64,000 nucleotides of DNA from Tethya wilhelma. Lineage: Eukaryota; Porifera; Demospongiae; Tethyida; Tethyidae. Positions 9,724 through 22,289 of this stretch are shown here, in pieces. The position numbers and the translations under genes were made by a program. The stretch covers positions 1-64,000 of the forward strand of contig CAXIPT010000070.1 in assembly GCA_964030475.1 (NCBI GenBank), read 5' to 3'. The first letter of the stretch is position 1. Every line of letters starts with the position of its first letter. The notes under the pieces are model-generated. The model did no database searches and had not been told where the DNA came from. It worked only from the letters and a program-made list of their open reading frames with translations.

Positions 9724-10788
9724 TGGGCTTCTCAGTCAAAGCTTTCTTGTTGGGACAACTGTAGCTGAGATGTCCCCACTGGCCACAGCTGTAGCACCGC
9801 TTGTCCCCCTGTGCGTTGACTTGCACCCTCTTTGCATCAGTAGGGGGTCGAGGGGACGTCTTCTCTGGTTGAGGAGTAGGTCTACCACTGATCGAAGACT
9901 TGGTCACAGCACTTTGCCCACTTTCACCCTTCCAAGTGAGTGAATATTCGTCAGCCCACTCCCCCAACTCTTCGAGGGAAGTTGGTTTCTTCTCCTTAAG
10001 CCATACAGCCATCTCCTCGGGTATACCCCTTAGGACCTGTTCGGTAATGACGATCTCTCTCACTGACATCTTTTGGTCCTTCACCCACCTGTCAAAATGA
10101 TCAGTGATGCGCGAAACGTATGCCCGGTAAGTCTCTTTTTTTCATGACGAAACCGTTGTCGATGTGTCTCTTCATTGACTTTGTAACGATGCAAAATGGC
10201 TGTCTTGACTTTCTTGTACACCAACGAATCCTTGATACTTAAAGCAGTGTAGGCAGAGAGTGCTCTCCCAGTCAGCAGTCCAGCTAACTGTGTTGGCCAC
10301 ACTTCTTCTGGCCAACTCTGTTGTTTTGCAATCCTCTCAAAAGTGGCGAGAAAATCTTCAATGTCGTCTTTCTCTCCAAGCTTCTGTAGCGTTGGTTTAG
10401 GTAATTTGGGCTTTGCTGCCACTTCCGCTTCTCGCTTCCATAGGTCACTTATTTTCTTCCTGCACCTTTCCATTTCCGCCCTCTGGTTCTCTACTAGGTG
10501 TAATAACATCTCTTGCTGGGAGCGTTGTTGTTCCATTGCTTGCTCGTGTTGCTCCTTAGCTAGTGTTTGTTGTTGCATCAGCAGGTGTATCAGGGCGGCC
10601 GTTGAGTCACCGTCACTAGCAGGAGGGACCAACGTTATCCCTCCTCCTTCGTTTGGCTCTCGTCCGTCCACTTTCTCTCTCTGGTCCACATTCTGAACAT
10701 CGCCTGTGGTGTTCTCGGGCTCTTCGTTGCTCAATTCTTCCGTCACTGGCTGTCTAAAAAGTCTTCCCGAGCGGGTCCTATGAGTCAT
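9695..10788 (-). pseudogene. gag: Ty3/gypsy Gag, frameshifted copy
   Basis: The copy starts MTHRTRSGRLF at 10788 and repeats the coiled-coil and capsid-like parts of the plus-strand copy at 1969. Near 10130-10145 about ten bases are missing relative to that copy, next to an A/T run, which shifts the frame. The second part continues as 9695-10084 with a CCHC zinc knuckle (CYSCGQWGHLSYSCP) at about 9753-9796. Sequence identity with 1969-2832 is otherwise high, so both copies derive from one recent family. Confidence 0.85.
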
Positions 10789-10842
10789 TCGAGGTTACCA
10801 ACGAGGTAAGTTCAGGGGGTTTTTAGCACAGCTCCTTTACAA

Positions 10843-11541
10843 AGTCACACAGACTGCAGCTTGCGCACTTCAACTATGGCACCAAGCTGAGAAAAAACTT
10901 TCTTTTCATTCAACAACAGCCAAGAAGACAATATTCACAAGAAAAAACGAGAACTAAACTAGACAAAACCGGTTCGCACTAAATAAGTCAAACGAGTTCG
11001 TACACTAATCTAATTATGTCAACCACAGTTTACTGCACTAAATCTAGAGGTCATGATCACAAAAAATCAATAGTAAAATTAATCCTAACCACCATGATCA
11101 CAAAACACAACTCAAGAAACAAATACATTACTATATTAACAAGTAGTAAAAATTTCAAAAAAATAAGTAGTGTAGGAATGGGCAGTGCAGTAAAAAGCAT
11201 TGAAACAAGGCATGTCTCAATTTCGGCACATGACTACTTCATTTTTATTCTTGATCCCTAATTTGGATCCTCAGTGTCATAAATGCAAAGATTTGTACTA
11301 CTATAATAATAGTATACCATAGCTTAGTTATATTGTTGCATTGGTTATCAGTTGGCTAAGCAGTGGAGTAAACCATAACAAGATAGGAAACTTAAACTGG
11401 ACTGCCGGCCAAGAGTTGGGCATAAAAAATGAAGTAGTCATGTGTCGAAATTGAGACATGCCTTGTTTCAATGCTTTTTACTGCACTGCCCATTCCTACA
11501 CTACTTATTTTTTTGAAATTTTTACTACTTGTTCATTCACT
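10843..11541 (-). repeat. 5' LTR of the inverted Ty3/gypsy copy, split by a MITE
   Basis: The segment is the reverse complement of the LTR at 1567-1881 (shared blocks AACCGGTT, CATGATCACAAAA, CTAGAGGTCATGATCACA). It is interrupted near its outer end by the foldback MITE at 11140-11531; a short LTR end (TTCATTCAC) follows. The primer binding site between LTR and gag is deleted here. Confidence 0.75.
11140..11531. mobile_element. Foldback MITE with about 110-bp inverted repeats
   Basis: The left arm at 11140-11253 begins CAAGTAGTAAAAATTTC and contains GGAATGGGCAGTGCAG. The right arm at about 11421-11531 is its near-perfect reverse complement, ending GAAATTTTTACTACTTG. The 170-bp spacer is non-coding. 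It lies inside the Ty3/gypsy LTR, and its insertion is associated with loss of about 10 bp of LTR. Confidence 0.75.
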
Positions 11542-12165
11542 TTTTTCAACACTACAGTGTGGAGACTATCAGAGACTGGTTAGTCCCTACAAAAAACTTA
11601 AGTAGCGCATTGATCATTATGCTAAGAAGCTAATGCGCATGCGCATAATAATGCCACGTGGACAGATAATTAATGACCTTTGAACTCTACATACAAAGAT
11701 GGCTGCATTGTAGTACATAAATTTATACACTAAGTTTCAAAGCTTTCTAGTTTTTGTTTAGGGCTCTTTGAGATTGAAATGAGTATAAAGGAATGTACTA
11801 TCCATGAAAAGAACTTACTTTGTACTGTCAAAGTTGGCCCAACACATTCTGGTTCTCTGGAAATCATTTTCAAGTAAGTCAGTTAGTAAGTACGTAAGTA
11901 AGTACGTTAGCAGAACAAAAATGGCACTATGGTGGCTTCCCACTAGCGCTCAGTACTAGTGCTGAGGAAAGTTTTTGTGAGTTTTAGGCCTTGCATGCAA
12001 TTGGTAATCTGTCAGTAAGAGCCTCTGAGCACCTTTGAAGGTTTAATTTTGTTTGACTAGATTTTTATAGTGGCCAACATTTTGTATGGTGTCTATGGGA
12101 CAGTCGGCCCATTCCTACTATACGTACTACCGTACATATGATAAAGTCCAATGTTCATTCATCAC
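11542..12165. other. No gene; possible LTR end fragment at its right side
   Basis: The stretch has no convincing coding region. A GTAAGTACGT stutter lies near 11876-11912. At about 12139-12165 the sequence AATGTTCATTCATCAC matches the outer end of the Ty3/gypsy LTR, directly abutting the satellite. Confidence 0.4.
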
Positions 12166-14663
12166 TGTAACTATTCGCAAAAGTGTTTCTTTTGTGCTAA
12201 AAAATCTTTTTAAGGCAAAATAAACTTTTTTGTAAAAAGTTTATTTTTTAGTCACAGAAACTTTTCAAAGTCGATAGTCAGTCAAAAAGACTAAGTTCTT
12301 TATCTGTACTGTGAGAAAACTTTGTTTATCACAAAGAATGTTTTTCACCTCCAAATAATGTTCCAAGTGTTGAAAAAGGTAACTATTCACAAAAGTGTTT
12401 GTTTTGTGCTAAAAAATGTTTTCAAGGCAAAATAAATGTTTTTTGTGAAAAGTTTATTTTTTAGTCACAGAAAATTTTCTAAGTCGATAGTCAAAAAGAC
12501 TAACTTCTTTATATGTACTGGGAGAAAACTTTGTTTATCACAAACAATGTTTTTTACCTTAAGATAATGTTCCAAGTGTTGAAAAAAGTAACTATTCACA
12601 AGTGTTTCTTTTGTGTTAAAAAATGTTTTCGAGGCAAAATTAACGTTTTTTGTCAAAAGTGTATTTTTTAGTCACAGAAAAGTTTCTAAGTCGATAGTCA
12701 AAAAGACTGTTCTTTATCTGTACTGTGAGAAAACTTTGTTTATCACAATGTTTTTCACCAGACTAAGTTCTTTATCTGTTCTGTGAGAAAACTTTGTATA
12801 TCACAATGTTTTTCACTCAAGATAATGTTCCAAGTGTTAAAAGAAGTAACTATTCACAAAAGTGTTTCTTTTGTGCTAAAAAATCTTTTCAAGGCAAAAT
12901 TAACGATTTTTGTGAAAAGTGTATTTATTAGTCACATAAAATTTTCTAAGTCGATAGTCAGTCAAAAAGACTAAGTTCTTTATGTGTACTGTGAGAAAAC
13001 TTTGTTTATCACAATGTTTTTCACCAGACTAAGTTCTTTATCTGTTCTGTGAGAAAACTTTGTATATCATAATGTTTTTCACTCAAGATAATGTTCCAAG
13101 TGTTGAAAAAAGTAACTACTTAAAAAAGTGTTTCTTTTGTGCTAAAAAATCTTTTAAATGCAAAATAAACGTTTTTTGTCAAAAGTGTATTTTTCAGTCA
13201 CTATAAATTTTCTAAGTCAATACTCAGTCAAAAAGACTAAGTTCTTTCTCTGTACTGTGAGAAAACTTTGTTTATCACAAACAATGTTTTTCACCTCAAG
13301 ATAATGTTCCAAGTGTTGAACAAAGTAACTACTCACAAAAGTGTTTCTTTTGTGCTAAAAAATGTTTTCAAGGCAAAATTAACGTTTTTTGTCAAAAGTT
13401 TATTTTTTAGTTACAGATAATTTTCTAAGTCGATAGTCAGTCAAAAAGACTAAGTTCTTTATCTATACTGTGACAAAACTTTGTTTATCACAATTTTTTT
13501 CACCTCAAGATAATGTTCCAAGTATTGAAAAAGTAACTATTCAAAAAGTGTTTCTTTTGTGCTAAAAAATCTTTTCAATGCAAAATAAACGTTCTTTTTT
13601 TGTCAAAATTGTATTTTTCAGTCACTGAAAATTTTCTAAGTTGATAGTCAAAATAACTAAGTTCTTTATCTGTACTGTGAGAATACTTTATTTATCACAA
13701 CAATATTTTTCACCTTAAGATAATGTTCCAAGTGTTACTATTCACAAAAGTGTTTCCTTTATGCTAAAATATCTTTTCAAGGCTAAATAAACGTTTTTTG
13801 TTAAAAGTGTATTTTTTTAGTCAGTGCTGAAGTGCTGAAAATTGTTTTCAAGCGAAAATAAACGTTTTTAGCAAAAAATGAACTTTTTGGTCTTAGAAAA
13901 TTTTCTAAGTCCATAGTCACACAAATAAACTACGTTCTTTATCTTTACTGTGAGAAAACTTTGTTTTTCACAAACAATGTTATTTACACCAAGAGAATGT
14001 TCCATGTGTTGAAAGACCAAAGTGTTTCTTTTCTGCTAAAAATTGTTTTTAAGTCAAAATAAACGTTTTTAGCAAAAAGTGAAGTTTTTGGTCTTAAAAA
14101 ATTTTCTAAGTCCATAGTCACACAAAAAAACTAAGTTCTTTATCTCTACTGTGAGAAAACTTTGCTTTTCACCAACAATGTTATTTACACCAAGAGAATG
14201 TTACATGTGTAAAATTTCACCAAAGTGTTTGTTTTGTGATGAAAATTGTTTTCAAGCATTTTTGCAAAAAGTGTACTTTTTGGTTTTTGAAAATTTTCAA
14301 AGTCTAGAATCACACAAAAAAACTAAGTTCTTTATCTTTTCCGTGAGAAAACTTTGTTCTTCACCAACAATGTTATTTACAGAAAGAGAATGTTCCATGT
14401 GTTAAAAAATGTAAAATTTCACCGATATGTTTCTTTTGTGCTGAAAATTGTTTTCAAGTCAAAAAAAACGTTTTAAGCAAAAAGTGAACTGTTTGGTCTT
14501 AGAAGTCAATATTCACACAAAAATACTAAGTTCTTTATTTCTACCATGAGAAAACTGTTTTTCACCAACAATGTTATTTAAACCAAGAGAATGTTTCATG
14601 TGTTGTAAAATTTCACCACTGTTTCTTTTGAGCTGAAAATTGTTTTCAGACAAAATAAATGTT
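12166..14663 (+). repeat. Satellite array, about 210-bp monomer (subfamilies A then B)
   Basis: Monomers recur every 205-215 bp. Landmarks are AAGTCGATAGTCAGTC, GTGAGAAAACTTTGTT, CAAGATAATGTTCCAAGTG, CTTTTGTGCTAAAAAA and AGAAAATTTTCT. To about 13830 the A type dominates (TTTATCACAA..., CAAGATAATG). After that the B type appears (TTTTTCACCAACAATG, CCAAGAGAATGTTCCATGTG, TTTTTGGTCTTAGAAAA). There is no coding function; apparent open frames come from the low stop density of the repeat. Confidence 0.9.
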
Positions 14664-14959
14664 TTAACCGATTACCTGCGGAATGTAATTTCCTACGTCA
14701 CGCGGAAATGATTTTCAATAATTATTAATAAATCGAACATGTGACACAAAAGTCACCATAGCTCGAAGTGAAAAGAACTTTGCTATAGGCAAGTTGTTTC
14801 CAAGGTTATCAGCAGTGCTGACGCTACCTCGATCTCAAGTTTGGACGCTTTGAAATGGCACAGCAAGAGGATGGCAAAGCGCTTTTCTCAGGGGTAAGTA
14901 AGTAATTTACAAAATGTAAAAAGCGATGGGTCATATTTTTTCTTTACATGCCTTTGGAA

Positions 14960-15960
14960 GTTTCTCTAACTATTTATCAGCCCATTTGCCATGTCAACTT
15001 GAGTATCCAATAGTTAGTTTCGTGTAGAAAGTTTTTCCTGGCCCGAGAAACAAGCTAGACTACCAGTATGTCAGCTAGTATAAATTTGAATTTTACACGT
15101 GGTTTCGTCCATTCAGAGAGACAAGAACCGCTCGTCGTTAGTAGCTTGTGATCGCTCTCTGGAAAAGATCCAGGACAGAGACACACAGCGTGGACCTTGG
15201 TACAGCTTTGGAGAAGGCCATAGGTAAGTTACAGATTATATAAACCATCTAAAAGTTCTTCAGTATAGAGCATTGTCGTTCACTAGTGCCGTGATCAACA
15301 AATTGGGCCTCTAACAAGCTTGTTTTTAGCGTTATAAAGCTTATAAAAGCAATTTACAGATTCTCTTGCATATCTACTTCAGTATCCAAGGGTTAGTTTT
15401 GAGTGGAAAGTTTCTCCTAGCGCCAGAAACAAGCTAGACTATCAGTATGTCAACTAGTATAAATTTGAATTTACACGTGGTTTCATCCATTTAGGAAGAG
15501 AAGAACCCCTCATGGTTAGTAGCTTGTGATCGCTCTCTGGGAAAGATCCAAGACAAAAAAATTCAGTGTGGACCTTGGTTCAGCTTTGGAGAATGTCATA
15601 GGTAAATTACAGATTATATAAATCATCTAAAAGTTCTTCAGTATAGAGCATAGTCGCTCATTAGCGTCATGATCAACAAATTGGTCCTCTGTACAAGCTT
15701 GTTTCAGTTCTATAAAGCTTATAAAAGCAATGTACAGATTCTCTTGCATATCTACTTCAGTATCCAAGAGTTGGTTTTGAGTAGAAAGTTTCTCCTAGCG
15801 CGAGAAACAAGCTAGACTATCAGTATGTCAGCTAGTATAAATTTGAATTTTACACCTGGTTTCATCCATTTAGGGAGACAAAACTGCCTTGTGGTTAGTA
15901 GCTTGTGAACACTCTCTGGGAAAGATCCAGGACAAAACACACAGCATGGAGCCTGCTACA
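14960..15960 (+). repeat. About 378-bp tandem repeat, about 2.6 copies, inside the piggyBac 3' region
   Basis: The block AGTATCCAA recurs at 15002, 15381 and 15759. Each unit carries GAAACAAGCTAGACTA, GTCAGCTAGTATAAATTTG and GTAGCTTGTGATCGCTCTC. The units end in a GGTAAGTTACAG-like block. They lie between the transposon 3' terminus and the transposase stop codon, a place where transposase-binding repeats could sit; that role is a guess. Confidence 0.75.
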
Positions 15961-16061
15961 ACTGTGAAGACAACCATATAAGCATTTACCACAATATAAG
16001 GAGGAAAAGTATATCTTGGAAAGACTGGTATGTATGTACATATGATGTGCTGTTTGTGTTC

Positions 16062-16899
16062 TTATTGTATGTTTTTGTGCCATGCTAGGAAGCAGTCAGT
16101 GTCTGGATTGCCTGGGTGGCAAAACCATTTCTGGCATTCATTGCAGTACCACTGTGTGTCTCTCCTTTTCTTCTTTTTGTGGTAGCAGTAGTAGCACTGA
16201 TGCCTTTTCCTTGATGTTCCAAGCTTCAGTGGGAAGTGTTGAAGTGGAAGTGGCCGTACCGGAACTGATTGAGGACCTGTGCTTCGACGGCTATTGTAGC
16301 ATCCCATCAGCTCTCTTGCCAGCTGCAACCGAAAGGACTTGACATCAGTCCAGGAAGGAGAAGGTATGTAGTTCTTGTGTAAGATGTAGCTATTCGTAAT
16401 AGCTACATCTAGCAGGAAACTGAAAATATACATGTAAAATTTTCTGAATTTAGTCCTGCACTTGTAATACCCTCGTAGCTGGTCACCGATGTCCACTCCT
16501 CCCATGAAGTCATTGTACAGCTTCACAGATTCAGGGCATGGAACTGGAATTCGAGAGCCGTCTTTCTGCCTCCTCATTACAGTGGACTCTGCAGCAGGGT
16601 CAACATTAGTGGAAATAACATGAACTTGTTTCCTGTCCTGCCATACAGTTGAAGTGACGTGTCCTCTCTGGAGAGTCTGGTGGTCACCTCTGTATGTTGT
16701 AAGTTATGTGTGAATATGTCTAGTTGTGTCACACTAATCTTCATTGCAAATTGTGCACAATTACTAACCTGTTTGATAGTTTAATTTTCTTGTGTGACTC
16801 TGGGTAGCCTTTCCTGTTTATCTGAACAGTGCCACAGCCATACAGACCATTTTCCTCAAGATCTTCTAACAAGCGGACCGAATTGAAATAGTTGTCAAC
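16062..16899 (-). pseudogene. PiggyBac transposase C-terminal half
   Basis: PiggyBac transposases excise and insert elements at TTAA by a DDD catalytic domain. Here the last exon (16062 to about 16690) includes LYNDFMGGVDIGDQL, which carries the third and fourth catalytic Asp. It also includes a C-terminal cysteine-rich zinc domain (CYYCYHKKKKRRD, WYCNECQKWFC, H/C tail) that is missing from the other copies here. A short intron (about 16690-16763) separates it from an exon with VDNYFNSVRLLEDL (second catalytic Asp), cut at 16899 by the KDZ insertion. Frames are open in this part; the gene is broken by the insertion and the lost 5' end. Confidence 0.85.
16892..16899. other. Target-site duplication, left copy
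   Basis: TTGTCAAC occurs here and at 26894-26901, directly outside the KDZ element ends, and only once at the corresponding site of uninterrupted piggyBac copies (about 33549-33556). This is an 8-bp target duplication. Confidence 0.85.
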
Positions 16900-17037
16900 C
16901 AGGGATGTCCAGTAGCTGCCATTGGATTTCTCAGGTTGATTTGTGCCATCTTTAATCAAGTATAAGACCCTAATGATTATAGACAGCAGTATCGGAACGT
17001 ATTCGGGGCAATGACAAAGTATCCAGACACCACAGAA

Positions 17038-17410
17038 ACAGTACTGGGATGATCCCCAGTACAGTGATAGAAGCATACACCCCTGGCAAAGTATCTGTGG
17101 ATACCTAAGATACACGGACAGTACCGGGATGATCCCCAGTACAGTGATAGAAGCATACACCCCTGGCAAAGTATCCGTGGATAATATAAGATACACGGAC
17201 AGTACCGGGATGATCCCCAGTACAGTGATAGAAGCATACACCCCTGGCAAAGTATCCGAGGATACCTAAGATACACACACAGTACTGGGATGATCCCCAA
17301 TACAGTGATATACACCACCGGCAAAGTATCCATGGATACCTAAGATACACCTACAGTACCGGGATGATCCCCAGTACAACAGTTATAAGTATTATATATA
17401 CACCTGGCAA
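17038..17410 (-). repeat. Left subterminal array of the 80-bp KDZ repeat (about 4.5 units)
   Basis: Units end with CACCCCTGGCAAAGTATCC at about 17076, 17155, 17235, 17310 and 17398, spaced about 80 bp; the last two are diverged. Each unit contains the hyphenated palindrome CAGTACTGGGATGATCCCCA(GTAC). The array is the reverse complement of the one at 26225-26770. Frame-independent conservation and position point to DNA binding sites, not coding. Confidence 0.85.
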
Positions 17411-17488
17411 AGTATTCATAAATCATAAAATTTAAAGTAAATAAACATTGATAGCATGCAGAATATCACTTAACCAATACAGATTACA

Positions 17489-20400
17489 TTATATTCTATT
17501 TTTAGAGTCACATAAGTACAATAGATAAAATAAAAAATGAACCCTATTCATATATTGTGTAATTCTCGAATAACGTGACATCCAAGAAAAAACATGTTCA
17601 CATACCTCTGTGTCAACCTGCAATCAATAAACAAAAATTTAAATAAATTTTGTTAAATCTGAACCTGTTACCGTAAACTATAATAATTGTTATAATTATA
17701 TATCAGTACGTATTTGCAATAATCATTGACTAGCATAGATGAATTAAATGTAAATAATGGATATTATTTACACGTTATTGGTGTCATGCATGATAACTCA
17801 CTTTTTTGAGTTCTTTAAACTTGTGCGGGTTACAGTTTTCTTTACACCAAGGATCAACGTGACCTCTGAAATGCATTTTATCCACAACCATTTTTATGCT
17901 TGACATGCGAATTGCTGTGTCTGTCTCTTTGGCACGAATCGGGTTGCAGGAATACTTTTTGAGATGACAGGCATCATCATAGCATATAAAACCTATGAAA
18001 AATAATTGCAAATTATGACGTTTTAGCCTCTGAACACATACAGAAACAATTGAACATGCTATTAATTTTATTTAAGGCACTCGGATTATTTTGAGTAGAT
18101 TTATATATACCTAAACTTGAAAAATTTTTGGATGGCAATGTATGGGTCTCATACGCAATTGTTGTATTGTGACAAACTATATAATATACTTGCATACGTA
18201 AGTCAGATGTCGAGTCTTCGTTTTCTTGTAAATAACTGTGCATGAATGCATACACTTGCGTCATGGATTCACTGCCGAAGAGTTCTGCCACAATAGTTAT
18301 AATGCCACATGGCCATGCAGCGAGCAATATACCTATTTAAAATTTCATTTTAGTAACATTGAAACAGAATTAAATTTTGACTACTAGTGCACTCGTACAC
18401 TGCAGTATAAACATGTAAGTTTATTAGCAGTTTATACCTGCAGTTTGATTATGTAGTCTAGTTTTGTCCTTTTCAGTATTACATTGGATTGTTCCTTCAT
18501 CTTCGGTTGAATCTAAAACACTGTTAAATGTATACACATTATTACATTTAACAGTCACTTTCTATTTAGAACATTCATGGAGTACCAACTTCATGATATT
18601 GCATAAGCAATCGAACAATATAACTTACCTTGAAGTTGGAATATCTATCCGTGGTCGCTTTGTTGGAGGTAGTTCATCAGCTGCAGTTCTGGCAGTACTC
18701 ATTGTATAAATGATTTGACCCCCACTTGAAAAGGACTCAACAATATCTCTTTGCATACTCTCCTCATATTCATCAATCACTGATTGATCAAGAGTTATGG
18801 CTGGTTGCCAAGTTGGCTTACTGACAGATTCATCTACTCTCACGACCTGTACACATGCAGAAATACTTACGTCAGTCCTGTGCACACATTGCTAAGTATA
18901 TCAAATGCATGGAAAATTAGTAATGCTAGGACACACTCATGCAGCTCAATTTTTTTTCTTTCAGATTTTTATGCACAATATATAGAATCTGATATGAACA
19001 TACTTGGTATGAAATGCCTTGTCTGGTAACCCTCTTTCCAATAATTAATAAATTGGGGAGTAGTGCTTGTTCAGTTGAGTTGCAGGATGGGGTCCCTTGA
19101 CAATGTATAGGTCTATGCAGCTCACAGTATTGTGATTTTAAAGATGGTGTGTTAGGACATCCTGTCCGAACAACTCCTCGTAATCCTTTATATTCAGTAA
19201 AGCCAGCATGGGTTGCACTGCATACATCTTGGCGGTTTTTCATATTGCCGTCTATCACAATTACTTTTCCACAGCCCTTAGTAGAGCAGCAATGATCTGA
19301 GATAGTGAATGTGCATGTGTATAGGGATAAAATTATATGTATCAAACATATAGCTCCAAATTGTTGTGGTACAAAAATTTTGAGAAAGCCTAGCTCTCTC
19401 TGCTAGCTGTTTAAGGTATGTCGACTAAATTTATCGCCTAAGAAAAAAGACTTCAAAAAATTTCATATTAGTGAAAATTTTCGTGAATTTTAAAGATGTA
19501 AGATGTGAATAATATCATTAAAAATATTTAATTGGCAAGATCCATTAACATTATGCTTATAAGCATACAGTACTGAAAGTTCAAACTGTGTAAGTGTATA
19601 AAAGAAATGCTAGCTTGTGTTGACATGCCTTTTCTTGACAAATGCACATACACCAACATACTCTATATACTCTACATACTCTACATTATATAGTATCCAA
19701 ACATACCCATGCATGCAGATCAAAAATGTAACCAAATGTTTTAAACTTTCAAGCGTAACTCAGTGTGTTTTACTTTTAGTGACAAAACAGCACCGTAAAG
19801 CTTACTTGAATACAGTTGCATGAAACAGCTGTGATATGTTGAGATGATACGTTGAATTGTGTTACTTGTACTATGATGAAGTGGCAGTTTATCAATGCAG
19901 AATTTGTCAGAGTACCAAGATGCTACTCTCAATAGTGCAAACTGAAAAAAGGCATCCTCTATTCTGCGACGGTCGAGTTTTTGCCTCTCAATAAACTTTC
20001 GGTGTGACCTGTCAGTGAACAAATTCCAACAAATAAACCCTGGGATACCATTCCAAAATTAAATTTACTATATTATGTTATTACAAACTACTCCTATAAT
20101 TACTACTATCAACATTATTTACCCTTTTGTTTGCTCTTCTCTGTATAACGAATGACACCCATGAAAGTGGTTGAAAACCTCAGCACACTGTTTGAAGCTT
20201 AGCTGGCCTAAAAGTATCTCTGAATTGAACCTGTGCATTAGAGACATTTCAATTGCTGTATCTCTAGAAGATACGAAGTACTTCAATGAATGCCAATCCT
20301 CATCAAAAAAAACATCATTCTGGATAGTGTAGTATCCATAATACTGAGCACAGCTGCACGACAAATTGGTACAGATCTTGTGGTAATGAGAACCAGGTAA

Positions 20401-20781
20401 TGTGCCTTGCCGATCAGCATATACCACTATTGGTGATGGTCTATCCTTTCGTACAACAAGCTTGCTATTGCATTTCTGGCATTTTTTAACTGAAGATAAC
20501 AAAACCACACCAAGTGGCTTGTTTGAGGGATGCTGTATAAACTCAGTGAATAATTCATGATCTTGTTTGAATGCAATAGCATCAATCTCCAGGAGATTTT
20601 CAGCCAAAAGCTTAGCTGAATCCTTGTCCACCATGACACAGGGAGTCTTACTATTGTCCGAGCAGTATTCAACTGCTATCTTGTATCGATTAGGTAGGTC
20701 TGGTGGGAGTTGACTAATAGCAAACAAAAACTTTCGCAAGGTTGATACTTCCTTAAATTGAGAACTAAACATGGACAGCAT
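17489..20781 (-). CDS. KDZ transposase (Kyakuja-like, CxC5/CxC6), 8 exons
   Basis: I read exons 20781-20123, 20008-19806, 19296-19004, 18846-18629, 18520-18438, 18332-18198, 17992-17802 and 17617-17489. All introns are GT-AG, all phases match, and the total is 1,911 nt (636 aa plus stop). Domains: a CxC5-like cysteine cluster in exon 1 (KKCQKCNSKLVV, then HYHKICTNLSCSC), a CxC6-like cluster around the first catalytic Asp (KGCGKVIVIDGNMKNR, Asp about 303), a second Asp in ICYDDACHLKKY (about 536), a GHVDPWC motif, and the catalytic Glu in VDTEVCEHVFSWMSRY (about 601). KDZ transposases are RNase H-fold DDE enzymes that cut and paste DNA. The start is uncertain: the frame is open 33 codons further upstream without an ATG, so an upstream exon is possible. 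No inactivating lesion was seen. Confidence 0.85.
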
Positions 20782-21030
20782 GGCTGCTAACGACGAAGAT
20801 ATAAGCCTCCTTGTAAACTTCTGACAATTTTCTAGCTTCACACCAGCGCGTTCTTGCAGCGTCTTATGATCTTTGCTGACTCATCAAGTGCGCGTAAATT
20901 AATTATTAATCATGTGCGCTTGCCACGTGCATGCGCGCTCCTGCACTGGACCTTCTAGCAGTGCAGTTAGTGCATATGTGCATAGTGAAGTTTAGTTTGT
21001 TGTGCCAGTTCATGATTGACCCTGATTGCA
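20782..21030. promoter_or_regulatory. Shared divergent 5' region of the two KDZ genes
   Basis: Only about 250 bp separate the start codons of the minus-strand transposase and the plus-strand ATPase gene. The stretch is rich in GCGC/TGCGCG and CACGTG-like words (20900-20950: CATGTGCGCTTGCCACGTGC) and would have to hold both promoters. There is no clear TATA box. The lower part (20782-20880) is an open extension of transposase exon 1. Confidence 0.5.
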
Positions 21031-22205
21031 ATGGCAACTAGCCCTCTGTTAAGTGATAGCAAGCAAGCTGCTGCTACTCTCCAACTTTGTAGTAGACTGA
21101 AGAAATGCTGGGAGAGAGACATTGACTGGTCTATTATCCCTGAAGAACTTAAAGAAGTTAGTCAATATTATGTTTGTACGGTTCATGCAAAAGCTGCTTT
21201 AAGCATTTAAAAAGCAAAATCACGCATGCATGTACCTGAATTGGCATATTATACTTATTTTGATTAATTTTATATTGTAGGCCATTTCTCAGGTTGCTGT
21301 TTCCATCAGCATGCCACCATCTGCTGTGCTTGCTGGACTGCTATTCATCATTAGTTTCTCCTTGTCCCATTCCATGGTCGAACTAGAAGGTACAGACTGG
21401 AATGAGCCTCTCCTAGTATGGCTTTCCATCTGCATGCCCACTGGATCTGGAAAATCTGCACTCTACAAGTATCTGAAGAGCATTGTTCGACAGGTTAGGG
21501 AAAGAGTGGTTGATGAGAGTTCTCCTTCCTGGACCTTGGATGACCAGTCTTTCGAAAAGCTTGGTGAAATAATGCAAGATAACAACTGGAAACTACTGGG
21601 ACTGTATGACGAGCTACCAATGTTTTTGTCCCAAGTGAACATATGTCGAGGGAGAGCTGTCACAGATTCTCAGCAGGTTGCCACATTCCTACAATTATAT
21701 GGGGCGGACTCATGGGTTCGCAGGACTGGTAAGCCAAGTTAATATAGATTCCAATAATATTATTAAGTATTTATAGTATTAATATGCATGCATTTATCCT
21801 ATACATAGTTTCCGGAGAGGCAAATTTCACAATGGACTATACAGGTCTGACAGTAGGAGGATTCACACAGCCTGCCGTTGCACGAGGGATGATTGAACAT
21901 CAATCAAACATAGAGAAAGGAATATGTCAGCGATTTTTGTGGATTGTACCAAAACCACAACCAACAAAGTTTGAAGATTTAGTTCACGTTGATGAAAATT
22001 TTTCTAATGCAATCGGTAAGTAAAATTGTAAGAATGTGATAGTTGTGGTCAACATGACTAGACATCATTCAGATATGCATGATATACTACTATCACTGCA
22101 GCCAGTTTTTACTGCAAACAAACCACAGGCAATGGATGTGTGTCTGTGTGTGTGCATGTGTGTGCGTGATTGTGCGTGTGATCGTGTGTGCGTGATTGTG
22201 CGTGT

Positions 22206-22289
<84 letters not shown>

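Noticed and set aside
12465..14405. Phe/Lys-rich short frames throughout the satellite blocks (also 36143-36779, 40143-43000, 59457-62464)
   Set aside because: The same peptides recur once per monomer on either strand without starts or splice sites; they are by-products of the satellite sequence.
12166..14663. Regularly spaced repeats considered as a CRISPR array
   Set aside because: The whole 210-bp unit is repeated with no unique spacers, and the context is eukaryotic; it is a tandem satellite.
16741..17350. Overlapping frames with repeated peptides such as GVCFYHCTGDH, also at 26165-26772
   Set aside because: They arise from the 80-bp subterminal repeats read in several frames (80 is not a multiple of 3, so the frame cycles), and they cross the element boundary; not proteins.
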